From NCBI GenBank assembly GCA_041557595.1, contig JBFFGE010000027.1, positions 1 to 32,661 of the forward strand: DNA of 32,661 bases, in the 5' to 3' direction. Below, one piece after another: positions 24,670-32,661 of this stretch. The first letter of the stretch is position 1. Each line of letters opens with the position of its first letter. The notes beneath the pieces were generated by a model, which saw only the letters and a program-made list of their open reading frames with translations, made no database searches and was not told the origin of the DNA. Source of the DNA: JAOTYV01 sp041557595. GTDB taxonomy: Bacteria; Pseudomonadota; Alphaproteobacteria; UBA8366. The position numbers were made by a program, and so were the translations under genes.

Positions 24670-26493
24670 GTGGAACTGCGAAATATCGCGATCATCGCCC
24701 ATGTCGACCATGGCAAGACCACGCTCGTGGACGTCATGCTGCGGCAAAGCGGCGCCTTTCGCGCCAACCAAAATGTCGCCGAGCGCGCGCTTGACTCCAA
24801 CGATCTTGAGCGTGAGCGCGGGATTACCATCCTCGCGAAATGCACGTCGGTGGTGTGGCAAGACGTCTGTATCAACATCGTCGACACGCCGGGGCATGCG
24901 GATTTCGGCGGCGAGGTGGAGCGCATTCTCAGCATGGTCGACGGCGTCGTGGTGCTGGTGGATGCCGCCGAGGGCCCGATGCCGCAAACCAAGTTCGTGC
25001 TGGGCAAGGCATTGGCGCTCGGCCTGCGCCCGATCGTCGTGGTCAACAAGGTCGACCGTCCCGACCAGCGCGCGCACGATGTCCATGACGAGGTCTTCGA
25101 TCTGTTCGCGGCGCTCGACGCCAATGAAGAACAGCTCGATTTTCCCGCCCTGTTCGGCTCGGGCCGGGATGGCTGGGTCTCGCAGGCGCCGGAGCAGCCG
25201 GGCGGCGATCTCTCGCTACTGTTCGAAACGATCGTGGCGCATGTGCCGCCGCCGGCAATCGACCCGGACGCCCCGTTCGCCATGTTGGCGACGACGCTCG
25301 AAAGCGATCCCTATCTCGGCCGGATCCTGACCGGGCGCATTCATTCGGGCCGCGTCCGCATCAACCAGCCGATGAAGGTCATGAGCCGCGACGGCGAGGT
25401 GCGCGAAGAAGGCCGGATCACCAAGCTGCTGGCGTTCCGCGGGCTCGATCGGGTGCCGATCGAGGAGGCCACGGCCGGCGATATCGTGGCCATTGCCGGG
25501 ATCGCGTCGGCGACGGTGTCGGACACGTTGTGCGATCCCTCGGTGACCGAACCGCTGCCGGCCCAGCCGATCGATCCGCCGACCCTGGCAATGACCTTTT
25601 CGATCAATGACTCGCCGCTTGCGGGTCAGGACGGCGACAAGCTGACGTCGCGCGTCCTGCGTACCCGCCTGATGCGGGAGGCCGAGGGCAATGTCGCCAT
25701 CCAGGTGACGGAAACCGAGGACAGCGACGCCTTCGAAGTCGCGGGCCGCGGCGAATTGCAGCTGGCCGTGTTGATCGAGACGATGCGCCGCGAAGGTTAC
25801 GAGCTGTCGATCAGCCGCCCGCGCGTCCTGTATCGCGAGAATCCGGAGGATGGCGGCCGGATGGAGCCGGTCGAGGAAGTGGTCGTCGACGTCGACGAGG
25901 CCTATGCCGGCGCCGTGGTGGAAAAGCTGGGCGAGCGCAAATCGGATTTGATCGATATGCGGCCGGCAGGCAGCGGCAAGCAGCGCCTGACATTCCTCGC
26001 ACCGTCGCGCGGGTTGATCGGATATCACGGCGAATTTCTTACCGATACCCGCGGTACCGGCGTGATGAACCGTGTCTTCCACAGCTATGTTCCGTACAAG
26101 GGACCGATCGAGATGCGCCGCACCGGCGTTCTCGTTTCGCTTGGCCAGGGTAAGGCGGTGCCCTACGCGCTTTGGAACCTGGAGGATCGCGGGCCCTTGT
26201 TCATCGAGCCCGGCGCCCAGGTGTATGGCGGCATGGTGATCGGCGAACACAGCCGCGGTTCCGATCTGGAAGTCAATCCGCTGAAGGCGAAGCAACTGAC
26301 GAACATCCGCGCATCGGGCAAGGACGATGCGGTGACGCTCACGCCGCCATTGCGCATGACCCTGGAAAAAGCGATCGCCTACATTGCCGATACGGAATTG
26401 GTCGAGGTGACGCCGCGGTCGATCCGGATCCGCAAACGCCAGCTGGACCCGCACCAGCGCAAGCGCGAATCCCGGCTCGCGAATACGGGCTAA
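24670..26493 (+). CDS. typA: Translational GTPase TypA/BipA
   Basis: A 607-residue ribosome-associated GTPase of the EF-G type, involved in ribosome assembly and stress adaptation. G1 is AHVDHGKTTL (10-19), G2 RGITILAK, G3 DTPGHADFGGEV and G4 NKVDRPD; domains II, III and V and the TypA-specific C-terminal domain follow (for example ISRPRVLYRE, GRGELQLAVLIETMRREGYE, RGLIGYHGEFLTDTRGTG, LTNIRASGKDD). The start is GTG 24670, which gives the family's N-terminus (VELRNIAIIAHVDHGK) and standard length. A preceding open frame of 63 residues reaches back into the leuC promoter area and is not supported. No partner gene is on the same strand; the dksA-like gene converges 13 bases away. Confidence 0.97.
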   Translation: MELRNIAIIAHVDHGKTTLVDVMLRQSGAFRANQNVAERALDSNDLERERGITILAKCTSVVWQDVCINIVDTPGHADFGGEVERILSMVDGVVVLVDAAEGPMPQTKFVLGKALALGLRPIVVVNKVDRPDQRAHDVHDEVFDLFAALDANEEQLDFPALFGSGRDGWVSQAPEQPGGDLSLLFETIVAHVPPPAIDPDAPFAMLATTLESDPYLGRILTGRIHSGRVRINQPMKVMSRDGEVREEGRITKLLAFRGLDRVPIEEATAGDIVAIAGIASATVSDTLCDPSVTEPLPAQPIDPPTLAMTFSINDSPLAGQDGDKLTSRVLRTRLMREAEGNVAIQVTETEDSDAFEVAGRGELQLAVLIETMRREGYELSISRPRVLYRENPEDGGRMEPVEEVVVDVDEAYAGAVVEKLGERKSDLIDMRPAGSGKQRLTFLAPSRGLIGYHGEFLTDTRGTGVMNRVFHSYVPYKGPIEMRRTGVLVSLGQGKAVPYALWNLEDRGPLFIEPGAQVYGGMVIGEHSRGSDLEVNPLKAKQLTNIRASGKDDAVTLTPPLRMTLEKAIAYIADTELVEVTPRSIRIRKRQLDPHQRKRESRLANTG

Positions 26494-26506
26494 CGCAGTC
26501 GAAGCG

Positions 26507-26857
26507 TCAGGTCGCGCTGGCGCAATCGATGCAGATCGCGGCCGCCGGATCGAGCTCCATCCGTTTGATGGAGATTTCCTCGCCGCAGGTCAGGCAATAG
26601 CCGTATTCGTCGGTGTCCAGCCGTGCGAGCGCCAATTCTATGCGCTGCAATTCCAAATTCCGGCGCCGTTCGGTCTCTTGCGCCATTGCCTGTCCCTGCA
26701 TTGCATCCATGCGGGAGAGCCGGCCGACACGGGATTGGTCGAGTTCGACAGGATCGCGTGACTCCTTGCTGATCTCCGCCCGCTGCACGAGTTCCTCGCG
26801 CCGGGTCTCAAGCCAAGCCCGTTGTGTCTTGAGGTTTAATTTGCGGCGACCAGCCAT
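26507..26857 (-). CDS. DksA/TraR family zinc-finger protein (short form)
   Basis: A 116-residue member of the DksA/TraR family, which insert a coiled coil into the RNA polymerase secondary channel and modulate transcription, usually with ppGpp. The C4 zinc site is C88-x2-C91 (YCLTCGEEI) and C109-x2-C112 (CIDC). The helical part contains DPVELDQSRVGRLSRMDAMQGQAMA (35-59), typical of the short TraR-like group found in alphaproteobacteria beside the longer true DksA. Whether it keeps the acidic tip residues needed for DksA function is not certain (DPVELD is a candidate). ATG 26857 starts the conserved basic N-terminus. It is convergent with typA and divergent from the DUF547 gene. Confidence 0.92.
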   Translation of the reverse strand: MAGRRKLNLKTQRAWLETRREELVQRAEISKESRDPVELDQSRVGRLSRMDAMQGQAMAQETERRRNLELQRIELALARLDTDEYGYCLTCGEEISIKRMELDPAAAICIDCASAT

Positions 26858-27013
26858 GATGGACGAAGCATAGCGTAGATTGAGGCGGTGTGGCGCATCA
26901 AATCGTGATCATTCTGACGGAGTCGTGAGGCATCGCGATTTGGTGTCGGGCGGCGGACTACCTATCTATTGGCGGCACACGGTTCAACGGCGACAGATTG
27001 CGAGACCGACGCC

Positions 27014-27862
27014 ATGGCTGGTTCAACACGTTTCCCCTTGCACCGCACTCTCATGATATTGGCAATCCTTCCCTTGGCGGGATTTACCTCGCTGGAGGCG
27101 CTGTTCGCGCCGAAGGCGGATTTATGGCCGCGGTGGGCGGCGCATGATCCCGCATCGACCGTGTGGATCGACCATGGCGATTGGACGCGTTTCCTGCAGA
27201 CCTATGTAAAGCCGGATCCGACCGGTCTGAACCGAGTCGATTATCGCGGCGTGACACCGGCCGATCGCAAGGGGCTCGCCGACTATATCGCCCGGCTCGC
27301 CGCGTTGCCGGTAAGTCGATACAGCCGGCCGGAACAGCGTGCCTACTGGATCAATCTGTACAATGCGCTGACCGTCAACCAGGTGCTCGCGCATTATCCG
27401 CTGAAATCGATCCGCGATATTTCATCCGGCCTGTTCGGTGGCGGACCGTGGGACGAAGCACTGGTGACGATCGAAGGCGAAGAAGTCAGTTTGAATGACA
27501 TCGAGCACCGCATATTGCGGCCGATCTGGAAGGATCCGCGGATCCACTATGCGGTGAATTGTGCCTCGGTCGGGTGCCCCAATCTGCTGCGATCGGCCTT
27601 TACCGCGGGGACCACGGAAGCAATGCTTGAGGAAGCGGCGAAGGCCTATGTAAACAGCCCGCGTGGCGCGCGGGTCGACGGGGCCGGGCTCACGGTATCC
27701 AGCATCTATGTTTGGTTTCAGGACGATTTCGGCGGCACGGACGCATCGGTGATCACGCATCTGCGGCGGTACGCCGACGGGCCGCTCAAGAAGACCCTGG
27801 CCGGGCGCGACACTATCGATGATCATGCCTATGATTGGTCGTTGAACGAAACCGGCAGGTAG
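27014..27862 (+). CDS. DUF547 domain protein, exported
   Basis: A 282-residue protein with a hydrophobic N-terminal signal (HRTLMILAILPLAGFTSLEALFA) and a DUF547 domain of unknown function. The family marks are LNRVDYRGVTPADRKGLADYI, YWINLYNALTVNQVLAHYPLKSIRDI, and the cysteine-containing HYAVNCASVGCPNLLRSAF near 190-208. A catalytic role is often suspected from the conserved Cys and His but not shown. ATG 27014 is preferred over an upstream one at 26969 because it begins just before the signal. Its stop codon and that of the convergent glycosyltransferase gene fall in the two arms of one palindrome. DUF547 genes are recurrent neighbours of TIGR04283 glycosyltransferases, consistent with this arrangement. 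Confidence 0.88.
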   Translation: MAGSTRFPLHRTLMILAILPLAGFTSLEALFAPKADLWPRWAAHDPASTVWIDHGDWTRFLQTYVKPDPTGLNRVDYRGVTPADRKGLADYIARLAALPVSRYSRPEQRAYWINLYNALTVNQVLAHYPLKSIRDISSGLFGGGPWDEALVTIEGEEVSLNDIEHRILRPIWKDPRIHYAVNCASVGCPNLLRSAFTAGTTEAMLEEAAKAYVNSPRGARVDGAGLTVSSIYVWFQDDFGGTDASVITHLRRYADGPLKKTLAGRDTIDDHAYDWSLNETGR

Positions 27863-27873
27863 CGCCCGCTACC
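27858..27873. repeat. Inverted repeat spanning two convergent stop codons
   Basis: GGTAGC-GCCC-GCTACC. The arms contain the TAG stop of the DUF547 gene (plus strand) and the TAG stop of the glycosyltransferase gene (minus strand). It may act as a compact bidirectional terminator, although no T-tract follows on either side. Confidence 0.4.
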
Positions 27874-28579
27874 CGGGTTGCGCGTTGCCCGGCTTTCCGC
27901 GCCGTTCGGAATCATAGATCCGGGCCAGCGTGTCCGGCGATACGCCGAGATGAAACAGCAGGTGGATCTTGATCCACCCCCAGACGATGGCGGCCGGGCG
28001 CGGGCCGGTGAAGCGCCGGGACGATGTGACCATCGGCGGGTCCTCGATACAGCACGTCTTGCCGAACCGCTCCATGCGACGGTTGAAATCGTAATCCTCC
28101 ATCAGGGCAATCGGGCGAATGCCGCCGATTGCCTGATAAATCGCACGCCGGACAAAGACGGCGGAATCGCCATAGTAAAAACCGTGCCGCCGCATCCAAC
28201 GATAGAAGCCGTTCAGCCAGACGCTGAATCGGTCGCCGCCATCGAACAGCAGCCTGAAATTGCCGCCGATAACCTCGCTGTCCCGGGACAGGGCCTGCTC
28301 AATACGGGTCAGCCCGTCCGCCGGAAACCGGCAATCCGCATGCAGGAACAACAGCACGTCGCCGCGCGCGGCCCGGCCGCCGTCGGCGAGTTGCCGACCC
28401 CGGCCGCGGGCGCTCCGGAGGACACGCACGCCGTGCTGCCGGGCGACGGCAATCGTCCGGTCGGTGCTGCCGCCATCGGCCACGATGATCTCGGCGTCCG
28501 GCGCCTCCTGCCGCAGCGTGCGCAGCAGGGTTGCCAGCGTGCCGCCCTCGTTCAGCGTTGGGATGATGATCGAGATCAT
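27869..28579 (-). CDS. Family 2 glycosyltransferase (TIGR04283-type)
   Basis: A 236-residue GT-A glycosyltransferase resembling the TIGR04283 group (annotated as arsenosugar-biosynthesis-associated). The nucleotide-sugar-binding start is SIIIPTLNEGGTLATLL, then VADGGSTDRT, the metal-binding HADCRFP region, GGNFRLLFDGGDRFSVW, and the acceptor-side ALMEDYDFNRRMERFGK with the ED motif. A weakly hydrophobic C-terminal segment (AAIVWGWIKIHLLFHLGV) suggests membrane contact. The start may be ATG 28579 or GTG 28594; the ATG begins the conserved strand. It follows the ferritin-like gene by 20 bases. The arsenosugar label comes from family genomic context; no arsM or radical SAM ArsS gene lies in this window, so another acceptor is equally possible. 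Confidence 0.85.
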   Translation of the reverse strand: MISIIIPTLNEGGTLATLLRTLRQEAPDAEIIVADGGSTDRTIAVARQHGVRVLRSARGRGRQLADGGRAARGDVLLFLHADCRFPADGLTRIEQALSRDSEVIGGNFRLLFDGGDRFSVWLNGFYRWMRRHGFYYGDSAVFVRRAIYQAIGGIRPIALMEDYDFNRRMERFGKTCCIEDPPMVTSSRRFTGPRPAAIVWGWIKIHLLFHLGVSPDTLARIYDSERRGKPGNAQPG

Positions 28580-28599
28580 TCTATGCGGTCTCACCGACG

Positions 28600-29361
28600 T
28601 TAACAGCGCTCGAAGCGGGCGATTTCATCGTCGCCGACGAGGCCTATAGCGACAAGATCGCGCTGTGGCTGCCGCCACCGTTCGGCCATCCATGTGCGGC
28701 CGAGAAGGAGCACGATCGATTGCGGCATTTCCCCACGGATCGCATCGGCGCAGTCGAACCACATGGAGCGGATCCACCGATAGATTGCCATTCGTTCATC
28801 GAGGGGCAGGTCGGGCAATGTTCGGCGCAGGTAAATCTTGCCGAACGCGACATGGCGCGCTTCGTCCCGGGCGACGGTCCGGTTGATCTGCCGGAACAGC
28901 GGGCACGGGAACCAGCGGCTGTACAGATGCTGCAAACGCAAGCCTTCGCCTTCGAGTACGATATGCGACAGGATGATCGGGCCGAGATGCGTGCCGCGCC
29001 ATGCGCGCGCGCCTTGATAGGCCTTCGCAACGCCGGCCTCGATTTCGCCGATGCCGCCGAGTTGGTTCAGGTAGCGCGCATATAAGGCAGCATGCCGTTC
29101 TTCGTCGGCGATTTGGGTACGCACGAATTCCTGGGCCAGGGGGTCGGCGAGTTCCGGCAGGACCCGTTTGCAGATTTCGATGGTTGCCAGCTCGCCATGA
29201 TAAAACTGGCTGACTGCGGTGATGTAGCCGCGCCGCGGCATCCAGGCCGGCGGTTTGATCGGCGCGGTCCAATCGACGGCGTCGCTTGCGCGAGTCGCGG
29301 CTTTGCTGCCGTCCGCCGCAAGGCGCGCCAGGCGGTCGGCAGTCGGTGTCTGCGGCCTCAC
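28600..29361 (-). CDS. Ferritin-like diiron protein
   Basis: A 253-residue protein with the four-helix ferritin-like diiron signature. Ligand candidates in order are E57 or E62 (YHGELATIEICKRVLPEL), E87-x2-H90 (ADEERH), E137 (LEGEGLRLQHLY) and E167-x2-H170 (ARDEARH). The spacing fits the oxygenase or oxidase type (ribonucleotide reductase R2-like or AurF-like) more than iron-storage ferritin. No signal peptide or membrane helix is seen, but the N-terminal 40 residues are Pro/Ala-rich. The start is GTG 29361, overlapping the end of the DUF3047 gene by four bases (GTGA), which implies coupled translation. It sits between an exported DUF3047 protein and a glycosyltransferase, suggesting an oxidative step in making or modifying a glycoconjugate; this is inference. 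Confidence 0.85.
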   Translation of the reverse strand: MRPQTPTADRLARLAADGSKAATRASDAVDWTAPIKPPAWMPRRGYITAVSQFYHGELATIEICKRVLPELADPLAQEFVRTQIADEERHAALYARYLNQLGGIGEIEAGVAKAYQGARAWRGTHLGPIILSHIVLEGEGLRLQHLYSRWFPCPLFRQINRTVARDEARHVAFGKIYLRRTLPDLPLDERMAIYRWIRSMWFDCADAIRGEMPQSIVLLLGRTWMAERWRQPQRDLVAIGLVGDDEIARFERC

Positions 29362-30071
29362 GGCCGTGCCCGGAAGTCGAGACCGGCGACCGACCCCATG
29401 CTGAGACCGCGCTTGTCGTCCGTATCGGCGGAAATAGCAATGAACCGAGGGGGCGGCGGCGGGTATCCGAATACCCTACGGAAATCCGCGTCAATATCCA
29501 CCATTTCGACGAACCAGCGTCCATTTGGCGTGGACCCGGGACGCAAAACGATAATCCGGCCATCCTGGCTGAGATAGGGGTTTGCGAGGCTGTCGCCGCG
29601 CCGGCCGGTGCCGCCTCAGACGTAGGTCAGCACTTTGCCCGGCAGCGGCGCGTCGAAGAGCCATGCGCCCATACGGTCCATCGGCGACGACGGCGACGGG
29701 GTGCCCGGTTCGCGGTCGAACCACACATGCACGGCCAGCGGCCGGTCATCCATGCCCGGCATCGACTGGTCGGTCGGCGGCGGCGCAATATCGACACGCC
29801 ATCGCCAGACCAGATAGCGGAGCCCGGATGCCTGCGGGCCCAGATCGCGATAAAGGAATCTGGCGCTGTCCTGCGCCGTTACCTTTATTGTGTGGTCCGA
29901 TAAAGCGCTGAAACGCGTCGCGGGCTTGCCGGGAATCGACAGGGTCTTCCAGCCGGCCGGCGGAGCCGCCGTCGCTGTCGTGTCGATACGGGGCGCGGCG
30001 ATATCGGCGGCAACCGTCGGAACGCCTGAAATTAGCAGGGCGCCCAGGCCAACGAGCGATGGTATTTTCAT
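29358..30071 (-). pseudogene. DUF3047 exported protein with in-frame TGA (29616-29618)
   Basis: The frame starts at ATG 30071 with a signal peptide (SLVGLGALLISGVPTVAA) and DUF3047 features: WKTLSIPGKPATRFSA, LRYLVWRWRVD, AVHVWFDREPG. It meets TGA right after GKVLTYV, at 29616-29618. Beyond the TGA the same frame continues through GGTGRRGDSLANPYLSQDGRIIVLRPG and FIAISADTDD to a TGA at 29358-29360, the normal C-terminal half of the family. From memory the family has Trp at this point (YVWG), so TGG to TGA is the likely change. The full frame is 238 codons and its stop overlaps the ferritin-like start codon (GTGA), showing that the whole frame was once one gene. Truncated, the product would be 151 residues. 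Confidence 0.75.
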
Positions 30072-30171
30072 ACGCGGGACTATCGTCAAACCGCGACCGG
30101 AAGTGAAATAACAATTGCTCACGCCGCCGACACGGCCGCGTGAAGCGAATTCTCCGATAAGATCCGGCGGA

Positions 30172-31320
30172 TTAACGGTCGCCAGGATTCTGCCATGCGG
30201 CCTTCGATTCCAGGAGAGCGGCGACTTCCTGGGCCGAAAAGCCCCAGGCTTCCAGGGCCTCGGCGGTATCGCCGCCCGGTTTCGACGGCGCCCGCCGCAC
30301 TTCGAGCGGTGTGCGCTCGAACCGCGGTGCAGGCCCCGGCTGCACCACGCCATCGACCTCGATGAAGGTGCCGCGCGCGCTGTTGTGGGGGTGCGCCGGC
30401 GCTTCCTCCATGGTCAGGACCGGCGCGAAGCAGACATCGGTGCCTTCCAGCACATCGCACCATTCGTCGCGGGTCTTCTGCCGGAACAGGGCTTCCAGAC
30501 GGGTCCGCATATCGGGCCATTTGTCGCGGTCGAGCTGGTCCGGCAGGTCGCCCGGATCGAGCTTCAGGCGTTCCAGAAGCTCGGCATAAAATTGCGGCTC
30601 GATCGAGGCGATGCTGATGTACTTGCCGTCCTTGGTCTCATAGGCGCCGTAATAATGCGCCCCGCCATCGAGCGTATTGCTGCCGCGCTCATGCTTCCAA
30701 AGGCCCAGGGATTGTAGACCATAGGCTGCTGTAATCAGCGACGAGGCGCCATCGACCATGGAAACGTCGAGCACCTGGCCCTTGCCGGAGCGGGACGCTT
30801 CGAGCACCGCGCTGACCACGCCGAGCGCAAGATAGAGCGCGCCGCCGCCGAAATCGCCGATTACGTTGAGCGGCGGCGACGGCGGGCCGTCCTTCGGCCC
30901 GATCGCGTGCAGCGCGCCGGTCAGCGCGATGTAGTTGATGTCGTGCCCCGCCGCGTGCGCCAGCGGTCCATCCTGTCCCCAGCCGGTCATGCGGCCGTAG
31001 ACCAGTTTCGGGTTGCGCGCGAGGCAGACATCGGGCCCCACGCCTAGGCGCTCCATGACGCCGGGCCGGAACCCTTCGATCACCGCATCCGCGCCGTCGA
31101 CCAGACGCAAGGCCGCTTCCAATCCGTCCGGATGTTTCAGGTCGATCGAAATCGAATAGCGATTGCGGTTGAGAATATTGGAACGGAATTTCGGTTGTTC
31201 AGGATTGATGCGGTCCAGCCGGATGATGTCGGCGCCCAAATCGGCCAACAGCATGGCGCACATCGGCCCCGGCCCGATGCCTGCAAATTCCACGATCTTC
31301 ACCCCGGCCAGCGGTCCCAT
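30172..31320 (-). CDS. Alpha-methylacyl-CoA racemase (CaiB/BaiF, family III CoA-transferase fold)
   Basis: A 382-residue enzyme of the CaiB/BaiF fold. Residues H126, D156 and E241 fall at exactly the positions of the catalytic residues of the Mycobacterium tuberculosis alpha-methylacyl-CoA racemase (H126, D156, E241), which supports racemase rather than CoA-transferase activity. The racemase interconverts R and S 2-methylacyl-CoA so that branched fatty acids and isoprenoid chains can enter beta-oxidation. Typical segments are KIVEFAGIGPGPMCAMLLADLGADII, GRMTGWGQDGPLAHAAGHDINYIALTGALHAIG and DGGAHYYGAYETKDGKYISI. AAGGAGG shortly before ATG 31320 fixes the start. It stands alone, 100 bases upstream of the DUF3047 gene and divergent from a family I CoA-transferase gene. 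Confidence 0.93.
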   Translation of the reverse strand: MGPLAGVKIVEFAGIGPGPMCAMLLADLGADIIRLDRINPEQPKFRSNILNRNRYSISIDLKHPDGLEAALRLVDGADAVIEGFRPGVMERLGVGPDVCLARNPKLVYGRMTGWGQDGPLAHAAGHDINYIALTGALHAIGPKDGPPSPPLNVIGDFGGGALYLALGVVSAVLEASRSGKGQVLDVSMVDGASSLITAAYGLQSLGLWKHERGSNTLDGGAHYYGAYETKDGKYISIASIEPQFYAELLERLKLDPGDLPDQLDRDKWPDMRTRLEALFRQKTRDEWCDVLEGTDVCFAPVLTMEEAPAHPHNSARGTFIEVDGVVQPGPAPRFERTPLEVRRAPSKPGGDTAEALEAWGFSAQEVAALLESKAAWQNPGDR

Positions 31321-31472
31321 CTGCGTCCTCCTTGTTTCCGTGATCGAGGGGAAGCAAGCCCGAACCGGTGGGGTCGTGTCAATCCTTGGCGCCCACGTCA
31401 CACGCGCTTGCGATGGCGCGGATGGCCACGTATTTCTATTGGTCCGCGCAGCAATCGGTCCCCGGCCATCCC

Positions 31473-32661
31473 GTGAACAAACAAATCAGTCCTGCTGAAG
31501 CCGCAAATCTCGTCGCCGAGGGCGCGACCCTGGCGGTCGACGGCTTCGTCGGGTCGGCCACGCCCGAGGAATTGCTGATCGCGCTCGAAGCGCGGTTCGC
31601 GGCGACCGGACAACCGCGGGGCCTGACGGTGCTGGCCTCGACCGGTCAGGGCGATACGCAGGGCCGCGGCCTCGATCGTCTGGCGGGCGAGGGCATGGTG
31701 CGGCGGCTGGTGACGTCGTATCTCAATTTGAACCGGACGCTGCAGCGCGCGCTGATCGACGGAAAGATGGAAGGATACCTGCTTCCGCTCGGCGTCATCG
31801 TGCAGCTGTATCGCGAGATCGCGGCGGGCCGGCCCGGCCTGGTCACCCATGTCGGTCTCGGCACCTTCGTCGATCCGCGTCAGGAAGGCGGCCGCGTCAA
31901 CGCGCGCACAACGGAAGATATCGTCGAGGTGGTCGAGGTCGCCGGGCGCGAATGGCTGTTCTATCCGAGCATGGCGCTCGACGTCGGGTTCCTGCGCGGC
32001 ACCGAGGCCGATGAGGACGGCAACATCACCATGGAGCGGGAAATCGGCTCCTTTCAGGGGCCGTCCTTCGCCCAGGCGGTGCATAATTCCGGCGGCACGG
32101 TGATCGCCCAGGTCGAGCGGATCGTGCCGCGCGGCGCGCTGCATCCCCGGCGCGTGGAAATCCCCGGCCATCTGGTCGATCATGTGGTCGTCGCGCGGCC
32201 GGAGAACCATCATCAGACCTTTGCGACCGAATTCAATCCGCATTTCAGCGGCGCGCGTGCCGTGGTCGCCGACATGTCGCCGGCGCCGCTCGATGCGCGC
32301 AAGCTGATCGGCCGCCGCGCCGCCCTGGAGCTGCGCCGCGGCGACATGGTCAACCTCGGCGTCGGGATCGCAGGTTACGTCGCGACGGTAGCGCGCGAGG
32401 AATCCTGCGGCGACGATTTCACGCTGACCGTGGAATCGGGCGCGACCGGCGGCTATCCGGCCTACAATCTCGATTTCGGCGCGGCGATCAATGCGGGCTC
32501 GGTGATCGACCATACCTACCAGTTCGATTTTTACGACGGCGGCGGGCTCGACATCACGATTGTCGGCATGGCGCAAATGGATGCGGCGGGCAACGTCAAC
32601 GTGTCCAAGCTGGCGCACCGGATACCCGGCGTCGGCGGCTTCTTCAATGTGACGCAAGGCG
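31473..32661 (+). CDS. Family I acyl-CoA:acetate/3-ketoacid CoA-transferase, 3' end outside window
   Basis: A partial gene open to the window edge, 396 codons present out of about 520 usual. It is a single-chain family I CoA-transferase (propionate/acetate CoA-transferase, YdiF-like) that moves CoA between carboxylic acids through a glutamyl-CoA intermediate. The N-terminal half has LAVDGFVGSATPEELL, LTVLASTGQGDTQGRGLDRLAGEGMVRR and THVGLGTFVDPRQEGGRVN; the active-site glutamate is E321 in LTVESGATGGYPAYN. The start is taken as GTG 31473 (VNKQISPAEAANLVAEGA). ATG codons at 31413 and 31422 in the same frame are alternatives. Divergent from the racemase gene, it fits with it in acyl-CoA catabolism. 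Confidence 0.9.
   Translation, partial: MNKQISPAEAANLVAEGATLAVDGFVGSATPEELLIALEARFAATGQPRGLTVLASTGQGDTQGRGLDRLAGEGMVRRLVTSYLNLNRTLQRALIDGKMEGYLLPLGVIVQLYREIAAGRPGLVTHVGLGTFVDPRQEGGRVNARTTEDIVEVVEVAGREWLFYPSMALDVGFLRGTEADEDGNITMEREIGSFQGPSFAQAVHNSGGTVIAQVERIVPRGALHPRRVEIPGHLVDHVVVARPENHHQTFATEFNPHFSGARAVVADMSPAPLDARKLIGRRAALELRRGDMVNLGVGIAGYVATVAREESCGDDFTLTVESGATGGYPAYNLDFGAAINAGSVIDHTYQFDFYDGGGLDITIVGMAQMDAAGNVNVSKLAHRIPGVGGFFNVTQG

Noticed and set aside
25216..26454. 412-residue open frame on the minus strand
   Set aside because: Antisense to typA, which has unambiguous GTPase motifs.
29616..29618. General reassignment of TGA to Trp in this organism
   Set aside because: Many genes here end in TGA at the expected family length (for example the racemase-side and leuC-type genes), so TGA is a normal stop.
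29616..29618. A second selenoprotein at the DUF3047 TGA
   Set aside because: The position corresponds to Trp rather than Cys as far as I recall the family, and I see no good SECIS-like hairpin after it.

Overview
The window looks like the chromosome of a free-living alphaproteobacterium, probably of Rhodospirillales type. Base composition is GC-rich and even. The family set (Coq7-type ubiquinone hydroxylase, DUF1194, DUF547, DUF3047, short DksA/TraR, GluQRS, CaiB/BaiF racemase) and two CtrA-like TTAA-N7-TTAA boxes point the same way. I see no insertion sequence, prophage, integron, CRISPR array or rRNA. The genes are closely packed and no gap exceeds 300 bases.

Layout. 1-3.7 kb: divergent gluQRS and an AlkA-type glycosylase, then an esterase, a small Cys-pair protein and an HNH endonuclease. 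3.7-7.7 kb: a tight minus-strand operon (NTF2-like, TPR protein with a glycosyltransferase-like C-terminus, YqaA/VTT membrane protein, DsbB, Coq7). 7.8-10 kb: tRNA-Leu(CAA) with a clear promoter, a TauE/SafE permease and two tandem small secreted proteins with related leaders. 10-12 kb: a PhnZ-like HD gene broken by a one-base frameshift, a cupin and a GNAT acetyltransferase. 12.2-14.4 kb: a small Cys-rich protein and a UGSC-family selenoprotein gene with an in-frame UGA and a SECIS-like hairpin. 14.5-19.2 kb: chemoreceptor, DUF2029 membrane protein, DUF1194 protein. 19.2-24.5 kb: quinone oxidoreductase and FadB-like multienzyme, then a divergent LeuCD-type dehydratase. 24.7-27.9 kb: typA, dksA-like gene and DUF547 protein. 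27.9-30.1 kb: an operon of a DUF3047 gene (with an in-frame TGA), a ferritin-like diiron protein and a TIGR04283-type glycosyltransferase. 30.2 kb to the end: alpha-methylacyl-CoA racemase and a divergent family I CoA-transferase cut by the window edge.

The most notable item is at 12609-14339. Two open frames that look like separate genes are one frame interrupted only by a TGA, which sits exactly where the UGSC selenoprotein family carries selenocysteine. Read through, it gives a 576-residue protein with a U-G-A-C motif. Two other interrupted genes have ordinary explanations: the HD gene has one extra base in a run of six C/G, and the DUF3047 gene has a TGA where Trp is expected. The same codon, TGA, therefore appears as a stop, a probable Sec codon and a probable nonsense mutation within 17 kb.

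Metabolically, the right half leans towards acyl-CoA and branched-acid catabolism (FadB-like enzyme, racemase, CoA-transferase, LeuCD-like dehydratase). The left half holds housekeeping and redox or envelope functions (DsbB, Coq7, tRNA modification, DNA repair).
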